This document shows, piece by piece, positions 18,477 to 27,934 of a DNA stretch of 54,842 nt. The stretch lies in NCBI GenBank assembly GCA_018664115.1, contig JABJOX010000055.1, forward strand, positions 1-54,842. Reading direction: 5' to 3'. The notes beneath the pieces are model-generated. The model saw only the letters and a list, made by a program, of their open reading frames with translations. It searched no databases and was not told the origin of the DNA. The stretch comes from Candidatus Woesearchaeota archaeon (GTDB taxonomy: Archaea > Nanobdellota > Nanobdellia > Woesearchaeales > GW2011-AR9). The translations under genes and the position numbers were made by a program. Each line of letters begins with the position of its first letter. The first letter of the stretch is position 1.

Positions 18477-19479
18477 TTTCCTCTAAATCATTTGTTTTCA
18501 ACCATTTGTTAAAAACTTTAGCAAATTTCTCAGCATTTTCAATTAACCAAGTAAACTGTTGTTTTTGATCATCTTCATCAGTGAAATCAGCTTTCTTTTC
18601 AATTTTTACTTGACAAAACTTATTCATCCTATACCAACCCGATTCAATACCTAAATCAGATTCAATTTCTTCTTTTCGTTCTTCTAATTTATCCATTATT
18701 GATTTAGGATCAAATTTAGATGAATTTATATAAACCCCACAAGTAATTAAATTTTTTCTTGAATCAACTGTTAACGTAACATGGGCATGAGAACTTCCTA
18801 AACTGAAATTATACCAATGTCGTGGTCGTGCTTTTCTAAAACTTAAAACGGATCCTTTTTTTGTAGCAAAATCTTGAAATTCTTTCCAATAATTTAATTG
18901 TGCTAATTTAGTTTCAGTTAATTGTTCATTCTTAACAGCTTGTTTGATTGTCTTCGCCCAGTCATTTGGACTTTCAATAATTTTAAAATGGGGTGCAGAT
19001 AATGATTCACCAATTTTCCACAGTTCTAATTCTATTGCAAAAAAATGAGTGTCTTCATCGGTTTTTCTGTTTAACCATTCAATTGCACTTTTATGTTCAT
19101 CATTAACTCTTTTACAAATCCAAATAATCATCTTTGCCTCATGGCCAGAGGCATAAGTGATTAGTTTTCCTAAATGATCATGATCTGTAGGTTCTAATTG
19201 ATTTTCGATTAAAACTACTTTTTCAGAATTTGCTTCTTTAGCTAAAATATCGGAATTATATTTTCCAACACTGGCTTCAGTTTCCACCATTTCAAGTTCG
19301 ATGTCAATAGCATCACCAAGAAGTTTTAGATTTTCTTCTTTAGCAAGCCAGGTAGTAAAATCATATGCTTCATGTTTCCATCCCTCTCTTAAATCCACTT
19401 TTGATAATTTTCCAAATTCCATTTTATAATACTCCAGTCCCCATTTTTTATAAACTTTCCTCCATTTTAAACAATCCAT
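18463..19479 (-). CDS. DUF4268-type protein (probable nuclease-fold)
   Basis: KVVLIENQLEPTDHDHLGKLITYASG and DEDTHFFAIELELWKIGES; C-term 'SKFDPKSIMDKLEERKEEIESDLG'; real start probably MEFGKLSKVDLREGW. Confidence 0.75.
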   Translation of the reverse strand: MDCLKWRKVYKKWGLEYYKMEFGKLSKVDLREGWKHEAYDFTTWLAKEENLKLLGDAIDIELEMVETEASVGKYNSDILAKEANSEKVVLIENQLEPTDHDHLGKLITYASGHEAKMIIWICKRVNDEHKSAIEWLNRKTDEDTHFFAIELELWKIGESLSAPHFKIIESPNDWAKTIKQAVKNEQLTETKLAQLNYWKEFQDFATKKGSVLSFRKARPRHWYNFSLGSSHAHVTLTVDSRKNLITCGVYINSSKFDPKSIMDKLEERKEEIESDLGIESGWYRMNKFCQVKIEKKADFTDEDDQKQQFTWLIENAEKFAKVFNKWLKTNDLEENENE

Positions 19480-20791
19480 TCAAATGTAACAGATTAAACC
19501 CTGCCCGAAAGTCTTCAGAGATTCCAAAATTATTGTCTTTGAAATCTAACCAAGTACCTTTCAAAGCTTTCTGAGTTTGGCCCATTTTCGTTAAAAGTTT
19601 ACAATAATCTTCTTCATCAATGTCTTTGATTACAAAAACATATTTCTTTGCTATTTTACCATCCATGTAACGTAAGATTCTACCATCGCGCTGAATTGAT
19701 TGCCGTTTAGTTTTAGTAAAACTTACTAAAACTCCAATAGAAGCATCAGGTACATCAAAACCCTCATCAACAATTCTAGCAGCAACCAAAATCCCATTAC
19801 TACTTTGCTTAAAACCGGCCAATTGTTGATGTTGTTCTTTTTTCTTTAATCCGCTATGAATTACAAAGATTTTCCTGTCAGGATAACTTTTTTTCAAAAC
19901 TAAGTTTATTTTTTCAACAAAACTAATTCGATCACAGAAAATAATTGTTTTTTTATCTAAACTGTTTGCTAAACCTCTGACTGCTTTTAATTTATTAAAA
20001 GCAGTAAAACGAATATTTTCCATCTTTCTAATTACGCCAATATAAGCTTTAGCTTCATCAACACCGGCTTCAGATAATTCTTTCAATTTCTTAAAAAAGT
20101 TCTTACTATTAGGATTTAAACCGTACAGTCTTTTCAATTTAGATAAAAAAACCCCTAATTTTTTCCTAAAAGTGTTATATCTTTCTGACTCATCTCCAGT
20201 TAATTCTACTCTAATCATATTAAAATCCATTGGTGCAAGTTCAACATGTTCTTTAGGTACATCAATCTTAGTCCCAAAATATTTAACAATTTCTTTAGTG
20301 CCTTCAGAATCATATTCTCTGTCTGGAGTTGCACTAATTCCCAACTTATAAGAAAATTCAATTTTCAACAAATCTTTATAAGTTTCTGCACCAACATGAT
20401 GAACTTCATCATGGATAACAAAATCAAATTTATTTTCCAATTGTTGATAAAAAAGATTTCTATCTCTGGCTGCAGAATTAATGACATAAATCATAAACTT
20501 CTTACCTGAAGAATTATCTTTTTTAGGTCCATAAAATTCGCCAATCTCTTCCTCTGAAACTCCAAGAAACTTAACCAATTCTTTCCTCCACTGTTTCAAC
20601 AAATTAATTGTTGGAACAACAATTACTGTTTTCAATCCAGGTTTTCTAAACCTCAACAAATCTATAGCCATCATCGCAAAAACAGTTTTGCCAGCAGCAG
20701 TAGGAGCTTCTACTAAAGCTGAATAATTTACATTAGAGAGCTCTTTCAAAGCCTTTTCCTGCCACAAGCGAGGTCTGAAATTAGTTTTCAT
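19448..20791 (-). CDS. SF2 DEAD/DEAH-family helicase (XPB/RAD25-like)
   Basis: APTAAGKT Walker A, HDEVHHVG, GISATPDRE, QRDGRILR. Confidence 0.88.
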   Translation of the reverse strand: MKTNFRPRLWQEKALKELSNVNYSALVEAPTAAGKTVFAMMAIDLLRFRKPGLKTVIVVPTINLLKQWRKELVKFLGVSEEEIGEFYGPKKDNSSGKKFMIYVINSAARDRNLFYQQLENKFDFVIHDEVHHVGAETYKDLLKIEFSYKLGISATPDREYDSEGTKEIVKYFGTKIDVPKEHVELAPMDFNMIRVELTGDESERYNTFRKKLGVFLSKLKRLYGLNPNSKNFFKKLKELSEAGVDEAKAYIGVIRKMENIRFTAFNKLKAVRGLANSLDKKTIIFCDRISFVEKINLVLKKSYPDRKIFVIHSGLKKKEQHQQLAGFKQSSNGILVAARIVDEGFDVPDASIGVLVSFTKTKRQSIQRDGRILRYMDGKIAKKYVFVIKDIDEEDYCKLLTKMGQTQKALKGTWLDFKDNNFGISEDFRAGFNLLHLNGLFKMEESL

Positions 20792-20793
20792 TT

Positions 20794-22173
20794 TTATATA
20801 TTCACATTAGCAGTATTAGAACCACTAGCTAATTGTTGTAAATTAGCTTTTCCCAATAAAAGCTGAATTTTATTTGCTAAATCTATTAATGAATTGCTAT
20901 AAGATGAAAGTTTCATCTCAGTCATTGAATTACTATTAATTTCATTAATAGCTTCTTCATCTGTTTTACATTCAGTAATTATTCTTGAAGTTTCTTCGAG
21001 ATAACTAAGATGGCTGCTAATCTGGCTTAAAAGTTCAGTATGTTTTGAAATTGTTGCCGGCTTTTCAGAATCCATCTTCTCAATATCACTAGCATACACA
21101 GTCTCAGAAATCAACATTTCTCCATCATTATCTAAAGATTTAACTAATTCTTTAAACTCTGCAAGATTAGGTATATTTCCTGTTTCTTTTTGTATTTCCA
21201 ATAATTTTTCAATTTTGTCCCTCTTTAAACATTTTGTAGTAAACAAAGGTCTTAATGGATTTAAGTATTCTTTGAGAGCTTTCGCTGCCGCTTTATACTT
21301 ATCTGATTGTTCCAAAAATAGATTTTTTGTAAAATTCACATCACAAAAATCAAAATTTAATTCACCACAAATTAAAGCCCTCTCTCCATGAATCCCAACT
21401 CCTATTTTATCATTTACTTTTATGATTCTCTTATTTTTATACAAATCAAAACCATATTCTTGATGTTTCTGTGACCGCTTAGTTTGTATTCTTAACACCC
21501 CAGTAATAATATCATCTTTTTCAGTTGTAATTGAAATTGGTTCTTCCATGATGTAATTATTTTTTTGAGGTATACATTTATAACCCTCTACAAATATCTC
21601 AATTTCTCCAGAATTAATAAATGCTTTATATCTTTCAGCGAGATATTCATTTAATCGGTCTGATTTCTTGCAGGTAGGAGTAAATAATAAATCGCTAATA
21701 ATTATTTCTGTTCCACTTGTAAAATCATTAGTAGAAGGATAACTTTTTATTGAAACTTCCCAATTATTTTTTTTTTCAAATTCTACTTTATCAAATTCAA
21801 CAATGTATTCTTCTTTAGAATTATTTTGTTTTGTTCTAATCGTTAGGATATTGCCTAAAGATAGACCCGCAGTTTTCATTCCTAAACCAAAAAAACCTAA
21901 TTTGCCTTTTTTACTTGATTTTCCCAAAACAATAGCCGCTCTTGCAGTTTCTTTATCCATACCTTTACCATTATCTTTAATGGATACTTCTTTACTAAAT
22001 TCATCAAGTTCTAAATCTATCTTAAGTTTCTTTCCAGGTATCCTGGCATCAATAGAATTATCCACTAATTCACTTATTGCATCTCTTAAATTATATCCTA
22101 CTTGTCCTAAATGCCCATATATTTTTGTATCTGGTACTGCATTAAATTTTTCAATTTTCATTTTTGTATTCAT
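20794..22173 (-). CDS. MORC/Hsp90-like GHKL ATPase
   Basis: AISELVDNSIDA (N box), IKDNGKGMDKETA, KGKLGFFGLGMKTAGLSLG (G boxes). Confidence 0.85.
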   Translation of the reverse strand: MNTKMKIEKFNAVPDTKIYGHLGQVGYNLRDAISELVDNSIDARIPGKKLKIDLELDEFSKEVSIKDNGKGMDKETARAAIVLGKSSKKGKLGFFGLGMKTAGLSLGNILTIRTKQNNSKEEYIVEFDKVEFEKKNNWEVSIKSYPSTNDFTSGTEIIISDLLFTPTCKKSDRLNEYLAERYKAFINSGEIEIFVEGYKCIPQKNNYIMEEPISITTEKDDIITGVLRIQTKRSQKHQEYGFDLYKNKRIIKVNDKIGVGIHGERALICGELNFDFCDVNFTKNLFLEQSDKYKAAAKALKEYLNPLRPLFTTKCLKRDKIEKLLEIQKETGNIPNLAEFKELVKSLDNDGEMLISETVYASDIEKMDSEKPATISKHTELLSQISSHLSYLEETSRIITECKTDEEAINEINSNSMTEMKLSSYSNSLIDLANKIQLLLGKANLQQLASGSNTANVNI

Positions 22174-22176
22174 TTT

Positions 22177-22317
22177 TTATACCCCTAGTGCTTTAATATG
22201 ATTGGGTGCACTAATCCCATATATTTTTTCTAACGCTCTTTGATTTCCCGTATGAATAAAACCCACAAAAGGAGTTTTTATTCCCCACCTAAATTTTTGT
22301 GTTTGTTTTTTTTGCAT
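22177..22317 (-). CDS. 46-aa small protein, first ORF of R-M/GHKL operon
   Basis: MQKKQTQKFRWGIKTPFVGFIHTGNQRALEKIYGISAPNHIKALGV; SD GAGGTG; 3 nt upstream of GHKL start; not in ORF track. Confidence 0.5.
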   Translation of the reverse strand: MQKKQTQKFRWGIKTPFVGFIHTGNQRALEKIYGISAPNHIKALGV

Positions 22318-22428
22318 ATTTGACACCTCTTTCACAAGTATTGCTTCCAAAACTTGATAGTTTTATGATGAATAAACTGATATATGTACTTTTTGGGTGT
22401 AATAAACACATTTTAAGAAAAATACACA

Positions 22429-22448
22429 TTTTGTTTATTTTTGTTTAT
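22429..22448. repeat. Two perfect tandem 10-bp repeats TTTTGTTTAT
   Basis: Exact doublet adjacent to the TATA-like region of the AbrB-PhoU gene. Confidence 0.6.
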
Positions 22449-22489
22449 TAAACGAAATATTTAAATAATCAAAGTCATTTATTACAAAG

Positions 22490-23434
22490 ATGGTAACAAG
22501 AAAAATAGTTCAACACGGAAGTTCTTCACTAACTGTAACATTACCTAAAAAATGGGTTGAAAAAAATAATTTAAAAAAAGGAAACGAGATTAAAGTTGAT
22601 GAAAAGGGAACATATCTGGTTATCGGAGGAAAAGGAAAACATATTAAATCAAAAACAACAATTACTATTCCTAATGATATGCCTTCTTCTGCATTAATGC
22701 ATTATACCGCAGCCCTTTATAGAGCAGGTTATGATCATGTTAAATTTATTTTTTCAACAGCAGAAGCATATAATAACATTGCAAAAGTTACAGGAAATGA
22801 CTTAAATAGTTGGGATATAATAGAAAATAAAAAAAATTCTTGTGTTATTGATTCTATTTCTTCTTTAGATCACACTCAATTTGAAAATGTCCTAAAAAGA
22901 TTACTATATGGGATTACAGAATTATCAACGGACAGTTTAGAAGCAATTAAAAATAAAAATATTGAAGAAATTAAATTAGCACAAACAAAAGAAAACACGA
23001 TTAATAGAAATGCAAATTTCTGTGAAAGAATTTTGATAAAAGAGGGGTATAAAGAACCAGATAAGATACCATTCTTATTTTATATCATAAAAGAGTTAGA
23101 AAATATCGGAGATGAATATAATGGTATTTGTTATTGTTATCTAAAAGATGGTAAAATAAATAAAAAAACACTAGAATTATACAAAGAAATTAATGATCTT
23201 TTAAATGAATTTAAAAAACTTTACCTAAAAGAAGAAGCACAGAAACCGTTGAATATTCAAAATGCAGCAGAATTACATTCAAAAATAAAAGAAAAACAAA
23301 AAATAGGATATAAACTTCTTGCAGGAAATCAAACTGATGACTGTATATTACATCACTTAATAACAGTGTTACGAAAAACAAAATCTTGTTTAGGTTGTTT
23401 GTTTTCAATAATGATTGCTGAGAAAAAAAATTAA
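22490..23434 (+). CDS. AbrB/SpoVT-domain PhoU-like regulator (archaeal type)
   Basis: MVTRKIVQHGSSSLTVTLPKKWVEKNNLKKGNEIKV, then PhoU-like helical body. Confidence 0.8.
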   Translation: MVTRKIVQHGSSSLTVTLPKKWVEKNNLKKGNEIKVDEKGTYLVIGGKGKHIKSKTTITIPNDMPSSALMHYTAALYRAGYDHVKFIFSTAEAYNNIAKVTGNDLNSWDIIENKKNSCVIDSISSLDHTQFENVLKRLLYGITELSTDSLEAIKNKNIEEIKLAQTKENTINRNANFCERILIKEGYKEPDKIPFLFYIIKELENIGDEYNGICYCYLKDGKINKKTLELYKEINDLLNEFKKLYLKEEAQKPLNIQNAAELHSKIKEKQKIGYKLLAGNQTDDCILHHLITVLRKTKSCLGCLFSIMIAEKKN

Positions 23435-23459
23435 ACTATTGGATTCTATTTTATAATTA

Positions 23460-24048
23460 TCACAACATTTCTCTCATAAATAACCATTGTTCTGTTTTTT
23501 CTGGATTGATTTTGTTCTTCTTAGCATATTCAATTATTCTTTTTCTTAATTCTGACTGTTGATGGTTTCTAGCAGTAGTTCGTAATGTTCTAATTGTATG
23601 AACTTTACTTTTATTGGTTGAAATTAAATGCATATTAGATATTAATTTACAGACAAGCTTACTAAAATAATCATCATTCTCAAAAAGTTTTTCTAAACGA
23701 GGAAACTTTTGTTCAATATTAACTTTCAACTTTTTTATTCGTTCATATTCCAGTTTTTCTTTTTTTTTTTTGAGATTTTAAACCAAGAATACCGTATCTA
23801 ATTAAGTATGTTTTCTCTTTTTTAATTTCTTTAAGATATTCTTCTTTTTGAATATCACCATCTGGTCTTCTATTTCCAAACCTTTTCTTTTTTCTCAGTT
23901 TATTAATTTTTTTCTGTAATTTTGAACCAAGCAGACCAAATTTGATCATATCTTTTTGCTCTAAATTCTTTTTTTTAATTTTAAGGTATTCTTCTTTAGA
24001 AAGATAACCGCCTGGTTTTCCATTCCCGCGTTTTTTCTTTTTTTTCAT
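23460..24048 (-). pseudogene. Lys-rich repeat protein split by a 1-nt shift at an A12 tract (ORFs 23743..24048 and 23460..23729)
   Basis: CAAAAAAAAAAAAG in the coding strand; removing one A joins ...LKSQKKKK-EKLEYERIKKLKVNIEQKFPRL... into one frame; the 89-aa ORF starts at TTG without a clear SD. Confidence 0.5.
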
Positions 24049-24130
24049 TTTTTAAAAGATCATAAAAAATTATGGATTAACTTTCTCCAATTCTTCAATT
24101 TTAGTTATAATTTCACCCATTAATTATTCT

Positions 24131-25561
24131 TTATTTCGTTAATTCCTTTAACCCATCAACAATCCAGATCATCCCTTCGGTATCCAGTTCGCAATACTTC
24201 AATAAATCCGCACGGACATCAGGACCATCTTCATAAGTCATCTTTAAATAAGATATCAATGCTAAACTACCATCGTTAATGTTTAAGTCAGCGTACGGAT
24301 TTTTACCAACTATAGCTGGTAAAACAGACTTTAACCCGCATTTACCTTTTTGTTTAGGATTGTAATATGAAAAAGTCTTAAATGGAACGATTAAATCTAC
24401 TACTCTACTGACAACAGATTCAACCCAATCTTTGTAAGCAGGAAAAACCAAAGCCATTTCTCTCAACATTCTAATTTCAAAAGATTGATTATAAGTGAGA
24501 ATAGTTCCTTTATCTCCCAAAACTTCTTTCAAAGTTTTAAGAAACTCTTCCCGGGGATCATCTTTAGATGAAGCTAAAAATTCATAATGCTTCCCTGAAA
24601 CATGTAAAGACCATTGAAATGATACTTGTTGGTATGGCCTTGTCCCATCCAACACAGGAACAGCAGACATAAAAGTTTCAAAATCTAAATAATTAACAGG
24701 TTCTTTCAAACTACCCAAAAATTTCTTCAATTCTTGCTTGTTAACATGAACAGTTTCATTTTTCTCACAAGCATGTTGAATACCTTGCTTATCATTAAGC
24801 AAATCTATTGGAACGTCTGTTAATAACTGCATTCCATCATCTAACCATTGAAACGCTTTCTTCTTTCTAATGTTATACAAATCAAACACAGAAGAAGATG
24901 GTAAGAAACCCCAACATTCATCTTCTAAAGGACAATCGTAAGGGTCAGCACAATCTAAAGAAATATTAACATCAGGACATAAATCACTTTTCATAACATT
25001 AATCATGTTTTCTATCCTTTCTTCAATACCAACAATAAATTCTTCAACTTGTGAGGTGATATCTTCTTTAGTAAGAATTTGGTTAGGATCAATCTCTCCA
25101 TTTTTAACAAACTTATTATTAATATGAGCAAGAAAACATTTCCTAATTTTTAATCCTGCTTTTTCATAAACATGTTTCTGAAAAGAAACATCGTGAATAT
25201 TAATGTCTTTAATGGAAGTACCACTTTTAACTTCAAGAATGTCCCATTCATCTCCTACTGGAATTAATATGTCTGCTCTTGAATATAAATTGCCCACCAT
25301 AAACGCAGGTTCAAAAAGTGGTTTACCTAAACCAAGAACTTCTTTAGTTTTTTCTAAGTTTTTCTTAAAATCTGCTTCAGGGATATCAATACCTTCAGGA
25401 TATAACTTTTTAGCTAAATGTCCAACTTTATGACCTTGGTCAAATAAGTGTTGGGTAGCTAAATCATGTTCAGGAAGCCTATCTTTCTCATGTAAAGATA
25501 CCCAGAAGTACTTTAAGCATTGTAATCCGTTCAAGTATTTAGATTTTGATAGTAGTGTCAT
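24131..25561 (-). CDS. DUF2779-type protein: Cas4-like Fe-S PD-(D/E)XK nuclease plus DEDD-like exonuclease module
   Basis: GLQCLKYFWV; WDILEVKSGTSIKD; CADPYDCPLEDECW Cys cluster; NYLDFETFMSAVPVL. Confidence 0.75.
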   Translation of the reverse strand: MTLLSKSKYLNGLQCLKYFWVSLHEKDRLPEHDLATQHLFDQGHKVGHLAKKLYPEGIDIPEADFKKNLEKTKEVLGLGKPLFEPAFMVGNLYSRADILIPVGDEWDILEVKSGTSIKDINIHDVSFQKHVYEKAGLKIRKCFLAHINNKFVKNGEIDPNQILTKEDITSQVEEFIVGIEERIENMINVMKSDLCPDVNISLDCADPYDCPLEDECWGFLPSSSVFDLYNIRKKKAFQWLDDGMQLLTDVPIDLLNDKQGIQHACEKNETVHVNKQELKKFLGSLKEPVNYLDFETFMSAVPVLDGTRPYQQVSFQWSLHVSGKHYEFLASSKDDPREEFLKTLKEVLGDKGTILTYNQSFEIRMLREMALVFPAYKDWVESVVSRVVDLIVPFKTFSYYNPKQKGKCGLKSVLPAIVGKNPYADLNINDGSLALISYLKMTYEDGPDVRADLLKYCELDTEGMIWIVDGLKELTK

Positions 25562-26178
25562 TTTATGTCTCCCCCTAATTCTTTGATTTCTTTCAAGATT
25601 TTATCTCTTTTCTCTTTAATATATTCATCAACATCACCTTTTGGAAGTTGTCCTAAGTTCATTCCCCATTGAATCATTTCTTTTTTCTTAGTTGTTCCCC
25701 AATGGTAATAATGTTCTTTTAACTCTTCAATCTTTTTCTCTTTAGCTTTTTCTTTCTTTTTCTGGACTTCTGCTTCTTTCTTTGCCAAAACTTTTTCAGT
25801 CATATATTTTTCAATTATTTCTGGAGTAAAACCGGTTGTAATATCTATCCCACTATCTTTTGCCCATTTTGAAATATCATAATTTACCGCTCCCCTTCTG
25901 TGATCTATAGCAAACCAACTTCTGCCTGTTGCTAAAGATATTTCTTCACTAGTTTTTGTAGGCAAACATAATTGATAAGTTTCATTAGCTGTCCATTCGC
26001 AAGGAAAAGTTTTCTGTTGACCTAATCTTTTTCTATTAAAAGCATTAACATTCTCAAATTCAACAACTTCAAATATCCTTCCCAGTAACTCAATTAATTT
26101 TTCTTTCTGTTCTTCTGTAACCTCAATAGGATGTTCAAAGTCAAGATGTTTTTTTGTACCCACAAGTAATCTCATCAT
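25558..26178 (-). CDS. Hypothetical protein, paralog of 26175..26561
   Basis: RSWFAIDHRRGAVNYDISKWAK; ATGA overlaps at both ends. Confidence 0.6.
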   Translation of the reverse strand: MMRLLVGTKKHLDFEHPIEVTEEQKEKLIELLGRIFEVVEFENVNAFNRKRLGQQKTFPCEWTANETYQLCLPTKTSEEISLATGRSWFAIDHRRGAVNYDISKWAKDSGIDITTGFTPEIIEKYMTEKVLAKKEAEVQKKKEKAKEKKIEELKEHYYHWGTTKKKEMIQWGMNLGQLPKGDVDEYIKEKRDKILKEIKELGGDIK

Positions 26179-26561
26179 TTTATATCCTCTAAGTATTCTT
26201 TAATTAATTCAACAGTAATAAGAGCATTCTTTTTATTTTTTTTACTTGCCCAAGCATTGATATCATAAATTCTATTTCTGGAAAGTTTAATAGCCATTGA
26301 TGAACGTTTTAGTTTCCCAGCAAGAAACTCATCACTTTCATGGCTGTGATTTATCAGGTATAAAAAATCTGAAGCCCCCCATCTTTGTCCGCCAACGATT
26401 ACTTTTCCGTTATATTCTCTATCTGGTTCAATGGTGTTTATTTTTTCAACAGAACCAAATATTTTTTCTAATCCCAAAATAAATTCATCACGATTTTTAT
26501 CTTCTAAAAAATAGGGAGGTATTTTGAAATCAACTAAATTATCTCGTGTTTGTAAGATCAT
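26175..26561 (-). CDS. Hypothetical protein, paralog of 25558..26178
   Basis: RSSMAIKLSRNRIYDINAWASKK; ATGA overlaps. Confidence 0.6.
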   Translation of the reverse strand: MILQTRDNLVDFKIPPYFLEDKNRDEFILGLEKIFGSVEKINTIEPDREYNGKVIVGGQRWGASDFLYLINHSHESDEFLAGKLKRSSMAIKLSRNRIYDINAWASKKNKKNALITVELIKEYLEDIK

Positions 26562-27007
26562 TTTTTATTTACCTCATCTTCGCTTAAATCATAATCGCAA
26601 TTTATTAATTCATGTTTTTTTCTACTTTTCCATTGTCTTATTAAAAAAGCTTCAAATAAAAGAGTATCAGCATAAGCAAACTCGTTATTGTTGAAAATAA
26701 TATAATAGAATTCCATATTTTGCATGATATAATCTTTAGTGTCAGTATACTTAATCCCCATTTTTTTTTGAATATTTCTTCTAAATGAACTATTTGAACT
26801 TTTTGGACTATTGGATAAATGTTGTTTTATTCTTTTTTTAAGTTTGTTTGCCCGACCAACATATTTGACTTTTCTATCTTCATAAAAAATATACACTCCT
26901 GGATTATCTGGTAAATTCTTAATTAAATCATTAGTTATTTTTTTTGGAACGGCTTTACATACTTTTCGGTAATTCCTACTTAATTCTTCAAATATCTTTT
27001 TCTTCAT
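26558..27007 (-). CDS. GIY-YIG nuclease-domain protein
   Basis: NPGVYIFYEDRKVKYVGRANKLKKRIKQHL. Confidence 0.85.
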   Translation of the reverse strand: MKKKIFEELSRNYRKVCKAVPKKITNDLIKNLPDNPGVYIFYEDRKVKYVGRANKLKKRIKQHLSNSPKSSNSSFRRNIQKKMGIKYTDTKDYIMQNMEFYYIIFNNNEFAYADTLLFEAFLIRQWKSRKKHELINCDYDLSEDEVNKK

Positions 27008-27282
27008 TTCAATTTCCTCCTGAGAACATCTACCAACTTCCGATCCATATAACCATAAACATCAGATATATCTAAGTTAAGTATCCGTTTTTTTAAATAT
27101 TGTGTAGGAAATTGCTTCCCAATCTCTGATCGTTGTCTTTCCTCAAAAACATAAACAATGTCAGCCCACTCTAGATCTTCTTTTTTAAGATTAACAAAAA
27201 CACCTGCATATTTACCACCAAAGATATTAGCAGCTGTCCGACTTCGATACTTTCCTAGATTACAAACAAACAATTTATTCAT
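27004..27282 (-). CDS. Low-molecular-weight protein tyrosine phosphatase-like protein
   Basis: FVCNLGKYRSRTAANIF (CX5R) and EDLEWADIVYVFEERQRSEI. Confidence 0.75.
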   Translation of the reverse strand: MNKLFVCNLGKYRSRTAANIFGGKYAGVFVNLKKEDLEWADIVYVFEERQRSEIGKQFPTQYLKKRILNLDISDVYGYMDRKLVDVLRRKLK

Positions 27283-27737
27283 TTTATAAATATACAAAAC
27301 CTCACTTTAATATTATCTGTCGTTGGACATTCAGTAGAATTAGGTACATAAGAACTACCTAAAACAATCCCAGTTAAATCAATACATGCCCAATCAAAAT
27401 AATCCATAATTAAGTGAACTAATGTCTGACGATTGTTTTTCTCAAGAACATAAGAAAAGTTTCCTAAAAATCTTTTATTTTTGATATTATTTACAAAAAA
27501 AGATTTAATTAAATCATAAATTTCTTTTTTAATTTCAATTAATGATTTACTTGGGTCTAAAGTATAATCAAGAGATATAACTTCATAATTAATGTTATTA
27601 AACAATTCTTTCGCTGAAGGGATTTCTTTATTATCAAGAAAAATGTTGTTTAACTTTTTATTTGCATCTGCCTGTTTATGAAATAAATCGTTACGAAATT
27701 CTTGAATTTCATTTAAACTAAGTCTATCTAAAATCAT
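27279..27737 (-). CDS. Hypothetical protein in CARF operon
   Basis: 152 aa; ATGA overlaps with both neighbours. Confidence 0.6.
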   Translation of the reverse strand: MILDRLSLNEIQEFRNDLFHKQADANKKLNNIFLDNKEIPSAKELFNNINYEVISLDYTLDPSKSLIEIKKEIYDLIKSFFVNNIKNKRFLGNFSYVLEKNNRQTLVHLIMDYFDWACIDLTGIVLGSSYVPNSTECPTTDNIKVRFCIFIK

Positions 27738-27934
27738 ATTATCACCCGCACTTCTTCTTTACCATAACGAACACCATAAACCGGATTGTCAGGAAGATCA
27801 TACCCAGAAATTAAAGCAATAAAATAATCCATCTCAAAACTTTTAGGAATAGTTACTAAAACTAGATTCCCCTTACCAGTAGGAGCAACTAAAACTTCAT
27901 GTCCTTCACAAAAATTAGTAATTATTTCTTCCAT
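27734..27934 (-). CDS. Hypothetical 66-aa protein in CARF operon
   Basis: ATGA overlap with 27279..27737; abuts the CARF gene. Confidence 0.55.
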   Translation of the reverse strand: MEEIITNFCEGHEVLVAPTGKGNLVLVTIPKSFEMDYFIALISGYDLPDNPVYGVRYGKEEVRVII

